Source: Ligustrum vulgare
Lineage: Eukaryota > Streptophyta > Magnoliopsida > Lamiales > Oleaceae
Assembly: GCA_963555705.1 (NCBI GenBank)
Contig: OY743181.1
Span: forward strand, 30,384,513 to 30,448,512
Direction: 5' to 3'
Length of the DNA stretch: 64,000 nucleotides
Position numbers and translations under genes: made by a program. How positions within the stretch are numbered: the first letter of the stretch is position 1; every line of letters starts with the position of its first letter. The notes beneath the pieces were generated by a model. The model was not told the origin of the DNA, did no database searches, and saw only the letters and a list, made by a program, of their open reading frames with translations. Of this stretch, positions 57,013 to 64,000 are shown piece by piece.

Positions 57013-57666
57013 ATGGAAGCACCAAAACTTCGACAGATCAAAACTATTTGTGTATTTTGTGGATCAAAAGTAGGGAAAGGCTTCGGTTATCTAGAAGCGG
57101 CTGTAGATCTTGGAAAGAAACTGGGGGAAAAAGGTATCACTCTTGTATATGGGGGTGGTAGCAGTGGTCTAATGGGTTGTGTTTCCCAATCTGCTCTTGC
57201 AGAGAAATCAAAAGTAATCGGTGTCATACCTGTCCCTTTGGTAGATGTTGCAGGCAAAACACGAGGGCATGAAGTTCAAACCTTATCCATCCATGAACGC
57301 ATAACTTGTATGCTATATGGTTCTGATGCCTTTATAGCCCTGCCCGGAGGTTTTGGTACCTTAGAAGAAATCTTTAACATTACCTCGTGGGCTCAACTAG
57401 ATCTCCATACTAAGCCTATTGGGCTTCTGAATGTTAACAATTTCTTTGATGGTTTGTTAACCTTTCTTGATTATGCTGTGGAACAGGGATTCATCTCTCC
57501 ATTTTCCAGAAGGCTTCTTATTTCTGCTCCTACTATTGATGAACTACTGGATAAGCTGCAGTCATATATCTCAATACAAGATCCAGCAGGAGTTAAGATA
57601 GATTGGTCGCAAGGAAGGGGAATCAAGCGAAAATGGAGTCCGGTTAATGTAAATTTAACTCTGTGA
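57013..57666 (+). CDS. LOG: LOG-type cytokinin-activating enzyme (copy 2)
   Basis: 217 codons, protein identical to copy 1, with the PGGFGTLEE signature and the altered HERITCM motif. Same spacing (312 bp) from the virus-like gene and the same stem-loop series after it. Confidence 0.9.
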   Translation: MEAPKLRQIKTICVFCGSKVGKGFGYLEAAVDLGKKLGEKGITLVYGGGSSGLMGCVSQSALAEKSKVIGVIPVPLVDVAGKTRGHEVQTLSIHERITCMLYGSDAFIALPGGFGTLEEIFNITSWAQLDLHTKPIGLLNVNNFFDGLLTFLDYAVEQGFISPFSRRLLISAPTIDELLDKLQSYISIQDPAGVKIDWSQGRGIKRKWSPVNVNLTL

Positions 57667-57680
57667 ATCTTAGAATAGGT

Positions 57681-57898
57681 GGGGGTAGAGTACGGAGTAT
57701 TCTCACTCTCGAGACACCCCTCCATTTACTAGGATTTCCTTAATGTTTAAATCTTGTGTGTACCTCAAAGGTTCCAGGTGGTAGATTACGGAGTATTCTT
57801 ACTCTCGAAACACACCTCTTTGAAGGTTTCTTTATTTCCTCAAAAGATCAGAGGTGGTAGGATACGGCTACTCCGGAAACACATCTCTCATTTTGAGG
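57681..57898 (+). repeat. Three tandem stem-loop repeats downstream of LOG (copy 2)
   Basis: Copy of 50890-51107 at +6791, with no difference noticed. Confidence 0.7.
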
Positions 57899-59062
57899 AT
57901 CTTTCCATGTTTTTCTCTTATGCTTTCATGTGTTTCATGTATTTCCTTTCCAGTGTGACTCTTGTGTGTTCTCCTTATGAGAAAATAATAAAATCTCTGC
58001 TATCATCTACTAAATCTCGTTTGTGATGTAAATGATCTTGCATGTCTAACCTTAATTCCTTTAGTGGATGCTTATCATATCATGCTCTTAATTCCAAATG
58101 ATAAAATTCTGGATAGAGTCTCCCTTGTAATTTGGACTTATCCCAAACCATAAGCATACTTCATAACCAACAATAACAAATAACTCCACATTTATCCACA
58201 ACGATCTAAAATATTGAAAACGATTCCAACACTTCAATATCATCAAAATATCCCATAATTCAATTCATAATTCCTCAACATAACAATTTCAAATCATATT
58301 TTTCAATATCACAATATCACTTCCTTCCATACCTTAATGGCTCAAAAGATTACTCATACTTATAAATATATACCATAAATCATATTCCCAAAATATTCAT
58401 AAGGCCAAACTTCATAATAAATTTCTCTTCAAAATAGAGGAAATAATTCACTTACTCAACATAATATCCATTACTTAATTCTCAATAAAATCATATCACT
58501 TATAATCTTAACATCTTATCACAACTTCATAACTGGCTTGCTATTTCTCGTTTAATCTAAATGATAGATAATCTGAACATATAATCAAATCCTTTCCGTT
58601 GACTTCTCATACTTAGTGCCATGTCTAAAATCAATTATGTAAAGTCCATCTAGGGTTCATCATTTCTAACTCGAGGACAAAAATTATTTAAAAATCATTC
58701 TTAAATCATATTATTCCCATTATGCTCAACACTCGTTTTCTTTCTTAAAAAAAATTTCTCATAATCATACATTAAAGCATATAAGTTATGACAAAGCATA
58801 ACAACATCATTATTTTCGAAGAAATACATTCTTATTTCTCATAAATCATAAGTATCCGAAATACTCTTCATTCTTTCTCATAAATCAATAAAATGAGTAT
58901 TCGAAATACTGAAATAACTTTAAACATCATAAACTTCTTTACCTCGGAGTTGGTGGAACGAATGATGGCAGTGGCAATCTTCATCAATAAAAATCTTAAA
59001 ATGGAAAATATTTCTTGAAAATTCTTTTTGAAAATTTTACCAGTCTACAGAAACGCAGACTA
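57899..59062. other. Internal region 2, right part
   Basis: Copy of 51108-52271, non-coding. Confidence 0.6.
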
Positions 59063-59074
59063 GCTCTGATACCA
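59063..59074 (-). other. Primer-binding site of unit 2, initiator tRNA-Met type
   Basis: TGGTATCAGAGC on the minus strand, three bases from LTR3. Confidence 0.92.
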
Positions 59075-59077
59075 ACT

Positions 59078-62062
59078 TGAAGCGCCCCGAGTTCCGTATA
59101 CCCGATTCACTACGTCATTTTCTGTCTAAATTTTTCGAATAATATTTTTGCGGAAGAAATAATTGAAATTCATTTTTGGCAACATTAAATAAACTGTAAT
59201 GGCCGATAAAATTGAAACATTTATGAAACCATTTGAAATAGTAATTCGAACCATTAATTTTGTAAAGAAATTAACAATGTCATAATTTCTCAAATAAATG
59301 AACTTCTCTAAATTATTCGATTGTTTGGAAAATACGGAAACCATTAACGTCAAACTTTCAACTGTTTAACGATTATTGCCACCATCATTCATCGCTCGCC
59401 ACCGTCTCCGAAATCTGCAAAACTGTTAAAAAGTAGGGTGAGTATTTCATGGGGGAAATACTCAGTAGACTCATCGCAAATTAATTTAATTTATAAGATG
59501 ATTAAACACATAAATCCCGGCTCTTTATAAAATGGGCATTGATAGAGCTTCTTTATAAAACGGCTCTTGATAAAACTCATATTGTGCATTACAGCACGGG
59601 ACATATTTTGCAAATCATAGGCTCTTTGAAAATAGCTCTTTGAAAACAGCTCTTTGAAAACCATATACTTATAAAAACATTTTAATTATGCCAAGCATAA
59701 TTTCTTTTGAAAGCATAACATAAGATAGGATTGAAATCCTCATAAACATAGGGAGACACAAGAACTTTACCGAACTTAGGTGGCAAGAATTCTTATGCAG
59801 TAAAATCATAATAACAGTAAGATCATAATAACAGTAAGATCATAATAACAGTAAGTATACCAAAACATAATTCATGAAATTCATAGGGATCATTTCCATC
59901 ATAACATAAGATAGGATCGAAATCCTCATAAACATATGCGACAGGAATTTTACCGAACTTAGGTGGTAAATCCTCATAAACATATGGAAAGACAGGAATT
60001 TTACCGAACTTAGGTGGTAAATCCTCATAAACTTATGGAGACACAAGAATTTTACCGAACTTAGGTGGTAAGAATTCTTATGTGCATAGCAATGATCCAA
60101 AACATATAAAACATTATCGTAAAAACATAGGGTATACTTACTTTTCATAAAAACATAAGGTATATTTACCTTTCATAAAACATACTTAATTTTCTTGAAA
60201 ATTGACTTTCACAAGTCACATGACATTTATATGAAATCATAATTTAAATCAATTAATAAGTGCGAGTCTACCTCAAATCCGACGAGTGCAAAGTTGAGCG
60301 GGAATGACTTCAATTTCTTTAAATTCTCCGTACGCTTCGTCTTAGCCAATAAGTCACTTTAGTATATCGAATATATAGTTCAAAATGATAAATTATAATT
60401 TGAGGACTAAAATTTATGTTTTGAAAGTTGAGGGACTAAAATGAATACTTTTGAAAATTGAAGGACTAAAATAATAACTTTCGAAAGATGAGGGACCAAA
60501 TTGGATATTTTGAAAGTTGAGGGACTAAAATGAATACTTTTAAAACTTGGGCTTAAAAGTAAATCAACAGTGACTGAAATAATAGATTTTGAAAATGAAA
60601 GGGCTGATTAAAACTCATTTAAAACTTTGGGGCTGAAATGGATAACTTAAAAAAAGTTGGGGACTGATTTGAAAACCTTTTAAAACTTGGGGGACCAAGC
60701 TGCAAATTTTGAAAATTAATATATCAGATCTTTCCCCTCTCTCTCTTACCATTCTCTCACTCACGACCTAACCCTCTCTCACTCGCGATCGGAAAGACGG
60801 AAGAAGGTCACTGTCCGACGGAGTTGCCAGCGAATACTCCGGCGCAGGTGCGGCGAACTGCGGGAGGGGTGGTAGACTAAGTTTTTATGCGGTTTAGGTG
60901 CGAGATATAGCTAAACCGAGGCTTGGAGTTCGCGATTGGGTTTTGAGATTCCGGCGAAGGGAGCAGCGCTTGAGGTAAGTAACTGGTTTACGTTAAATCC
61001 TGGGTTTTTGGTTTGGATTTTGAGTGTTTGATTTATGATAGTGGGCAGAGTTTTGTGGTTGGACTGCGGTGTGGTGGTTGGGTGATTTCTTGAATTGAGG
61101 GCAGTGGACTGGTGATATTCATGATGCCGTCGAGGTTTGGTTGTGGCTGCGAAGGGTTGTAAGCGGTGAATTGATTTGATTGTGGTGATTGCTTCCGGTG
61201 GAGGTTCTGGTATTGGGGGGGGGGGAATTCTTGGTTGTGATGATGATTGGTGATGATGAAATGTGGTGATGCAGTGACAGTGTGAATTGTGATGAAGGAG
61301 GGCTGAAGCAGATAGTGGAATTTGGCAGCTTGATGGCCGTGACTGTGGAGCTGAAATGGTTGCAGATTGGGATTTGAGTTGGGTTGGCTGCAGTGAAGTA
61401 ATATGATTCAGGTTGTTATGGTGATTGCAAAAATTGGGGATTGAAGTATTGTTGCTTGACATTAGAGCTGCTGGTGGTGGAGGAGGACTGATGATGCTTG
61501 GTTGTCTAGCTGAAGAAAAGGAACTGCAGTGTTTGGTGGTGAAAGTGATGAGTGCTAAGTTGATAGCTGTATATGGAGGTGAATATATTGTGTTTGTGAT
61601 CATGTGTTGTGATGATAATGGAGAATATAATCATTATGTTCTTGCAACATAATGAATACATACGGGTGGTGGAGTTAGTGGGGAATAAAATCATTGAATG
61701 GAATAATTATAATTTGGTTTAATATGATATGGATTTGGTGTAAAGAGAAAAGAAAGGAGGAGAAAACGTGGGGGATGAAATCAACTAAAAATTTAACTAT
61801 CTTTGATCAAGAAACGTTTTTAAAACAGATATATTTTTGACTGAAAAATACATTTTGAAAATAATACTTTGAATAAATAATTAAAATAATATAATTTTAG
61901 AAATTCGGATTTTAATTTAAAATCGAACAAATTCGATATTTCTTGACTTGGCTAGACGAATCCGTCGTGGCGTTAATTTCAAAACAATGAGTGAAATAGT
62001 AGCGACACAATTTTCTAAATATTAAAATAATTATTTATTTCATAAAAATCTTGGTCGCTACA
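59078..62062 (-). repeat. LTR3 of the array
   Basis: 2985 bp, same ends as LTR2 (TGAAGCGCC). The poly-G near 61216 is one base shorter than in LTR2. At 62000 it has the GAAATAGTA form of LTR1, not the GAAATAATA of LTR2. Confidence 0.92.
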
Positions 62063-62938
62063 ATCTTACCTCCTTAAAATAATTTCGTCCTCGAAATTAA
62101 ACTTACTTAATCTTATGATTTCTGAATACTTAATCAGAACTTCTTCTTATGTAGCATAATCGCTACCATATTTAACCCACTGGACTTTGACTAAATGCAT
62201 CACTTTGTTTTCTTAAGAACATGGACTTTTCTATCAATAATAGACATATGTCTACTCATAAAATCTTCTGAATCAAAATGAAAATTCCCAATCGTATGTG
62301 ATATTTCACCATATCTTGTAGTATTCATGTAACTTGTCACTTATCATCGTATCATGTGACCTCAAATATTCGTATATATCTCTAAAATTTCAACAAATCT
62401 TTACTGATATATCATATCATAAAAATTTTTCCTTTCTTCTTATCATCGAATATTTCCAAAATAATCAAAGAATTACCTGAATATTCTCTCTACGTAATAT
62501 ACCCAATAACATATCAACATAATATCATCAACTTATCATTCCAATATTTGTAACCCAAAAATTCATTAAACAAATATCTCCCAAACTAAGATTCTTTACT
62601 TAATTATCATCACATTTCCTGCAAAGTATTTCTTTCACTTGTATATACGTATGAATTCTGATTCAATACGGTACTCATTTTACTTTCCACGTATTATCAC
62701 ACTATACCATGATTATTATTATTAAAACAAAATATCAGTACCCATAATCCAAGAAAATATTCCAAATCTCCAATCAAATCTCCTTTATCGATAAAGTAAA
62801 CGGCGCATAAACTCTTGTTCCCTCTTTTCCATTAAAATAATCCTGCTCTTTCTTGCTGGACACAACATCACGCGGATTCACTCAGATCCTTAATGCTTTT
62901 AAATAGTTCGTGATGGGAAGAGGTTGAATCATCAAACA
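62063..62938. other. Internal region 3, left part
   Basis: Copy of 48482-49357, including the polypurine tract. It has the CGGCGC form like unit 1. Confidence 0.7.
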
Positions 62939-63490
62939 ATGGATATCATCCTTTCTAACATTCGCAAGTATTATTCCAATCTTCCTATGAATGATCTGAG
63001 AAAGATCTATAGAATAAGGCTCGAAAGATTGAGGTTGCTAATGGCTCATGATATTCCAGAAGATGTTCGCTGGTTGATAGAAGCAAAGGTTCGACTATCT
63101 GGTGAATTACCATCAACATTTCCAAAGCACATGCCTGGTTTAGGCAAAAGCACGTTTGCAAAGAAACGAAGAGCAAAAAGACTGGGTGGTTGCTACAAAT
63201 GTGCTCGTTGGAACTGTAATACTCGTTGCAAATCAGTAGGATATTCTTCTACTAATCGGGATGATAAAATCGAATTCATAAAGGGTGGACTGAGTAAGGA
63301 GTCTTTGGATGATATTCGACTGACTCTTGAGACGCACCCAAGTGGATATGTGCAACGTGAACTTCTCTCCTTATACGCTCAGTTTAACGAGGACAAAAAT
63401 CGTTATAGTCTCCAAAATATAATAGCAAAAGATCCTGTTTGCCAGTCTGTTTTACAAAATGAGGCTTCTGGCAGTTCAGCAATGATATAA
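62939..63490 (+). CDS. Carlavirus-NABP-like protein (copy 3)
   Basis: 183 codons from the ATG, protein identical to copies 1 and 2. Confidence 0.6.
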   Translation: MDIILSNIRKYYSNLPMNDLRKIYRIRLERLRLLMAHDIPEDVRWLIEAKVRLSGELPSTFPKHMPGLGKSTFAKKRRAKRLGGCYKCARWNCNTRCKSVGYSSTNRDDKIEFIKGGLSKESLDDIRLTLETHPSGYVQRELLSLYAQFNEDKNRYSLQNIIAKDPVCQSVLQNEASGSSAMI

Positions 63491-63802
63491 GGTAAATCTT
63501 TTAAAATATTTTGCTGCTTTCTTTCACGCGTTTTGGAAATAAAATATATTTTCCTTTCTCGAGTTTTGATAAAGCTGGAAATAAAATATTAAATCGCCGA
63601 AAGGTGACAGCCTCGATATGATAAAAATATTCAAAAGTGGGCTGATTTTGTCAAAAGTAAATCTTTACCTTTTTTTTTTTTTTTTTCAGAATCAATCAAA
63701 AACAGTAAATTTTTCCGGCTTTAAATAGCCAAACATATTTCATAGTTCAGGCATCCCAAAATCACATCTTCTTCGTAAGTTTTCCCTTCTTTACTATCAA
63801 AG

Positions 63803-64000
63803 ATGGAAGCACCAAAACTTCGACAGATCAAAACTATTTGTGTATTTTGTGGATCAAAAGTAGGGAAAGGCTTCGGTTATCTAGAAGCGGCTGTAGATCT
63901 TGGAAAGAAACTGGGGGAAAAAGGTATCACTCTTGTATATGGGGGTGGTAGCAGTGGTCTAATGGGTTGTGTTTCCCAATCTGCTCTTGTAGAGAAATCA
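63803..64000 (+). CDS. LOG: LOG-type cytokinin-activating enzyme (copy 3, cut by window end)
   Basis: The first 66 codons. One difference from the other copies: GTA for GCA at 63989-63991, changing Ala63 to Val. The window ends before the catalytic motifs, so intactness cannot be judged. Confidence 0.88.
   Translation, partial: MEAPKLRQIKTICVFCGSKVGKGFGYLEAAVDLGKKLGEKGITLVYGGGSSGLMGCVSQSALVEKS

Larger units (their letters stand above)
45501..64000 (-). mobile_element. Tandem array of a 6.79 kb LTR-element unit carrying a virus-like gene and LOG
   Basis: LTR1 (45501-48481), internal 1 (48482-52286), LTR2 (52287-55272), internal 2 (55273-59077), LTR3 (59078-62062) and internal 3 (62063 to the window end). 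The period is 6786-6791 bp. Units are almost identical: I noticed a 3 bp indel, poly-G length changes and only a few substitutions (for example near 45828, 48417/55209, 49222/56023 and 63990). Orientation is given by tRNA-Met PBS sites beside LTR2 and LTR3 and by the polypurine tract next to each LTR. No gag or pol was found in the internal region. LTR sharing between units is the product expected from unequal recombination between LTRs of neighbouring copies. A collapse or expansion artefact in assembly is an alternative, but the private variants argue against simple duplication of reads. Confidence 0.85.

Overview
The window is intergenic DNA from a flowering plant, very probably a eudicot. 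It is AT-rich, dense in nested LTR retrotransposons, MITEs, hAT, MULE and Helitron debris and an endogenous pararetrovirus, with GT/AG splice signals, long introns of junk and no bacterial-type operons. I cannot name the species.

Layout. 1-1408: end of a minus-strand LTR element (PBS and LTR), itself carrying a small hAT-like insertion. 1409-13374: a Ty1/copia element (plus strand), split by a complete 7.8 kb non-autonomous Athila/Tat-like element (3387-11194) with a perfect 5 bp target duplication. 13375-19910: decayed LTR material. 19911-33600: one roughly 8.4 kb caulimovirid genome (minus strand, CP-MP-PR-RT-RH-transactivator order, like cavemo/solendoviruses), apparently circularly permuted. 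It is interrupted by a 3.5 kb internally deleted Ty3 element (26273-29744) and by a solo LTR (30402-32156). 33601-36142: Tourist-like MITEs and a hAT-like element. 36874-40760: a Helitron helicase remnant, cut by a solo LTR (37110-38745) and a hAT-like element that itself contains a MULE. 40900-45500: GA microsatellites, short duplications and decayed exons of an unrecognised gene.

45501-64000 is the most unusual part: at least two and a half tandem copies of a 6.79 kb unit, almost identical. Each unit is a roughly 2.98 kb LTR plus a roughly 3.8 kb internal region bounded by a tRNA-Met-type PBS and a polypurine tract, all on the minus strand. The internal region has no recognisable gag or pol. 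Instead it carries, on the opposite strand, (i) a 183-residue cysteine/arginine-rich protein resembling the nucleic-acid-binding protein of carlavirus-like RNA viruses and (ii) an intact, intronless LOG-type cytokinin-activating enzyme gene, followed by three stem-loop repeats. Thus a non-autonomous LTR element seems to have captured a plant hormone gene next to a virus-like gene and been amplified head to tail.

Apart from the LOG gene and its partner, no intact host gene is seen. The retroelement and viral reading frames mostly carry stops or frameshifts.
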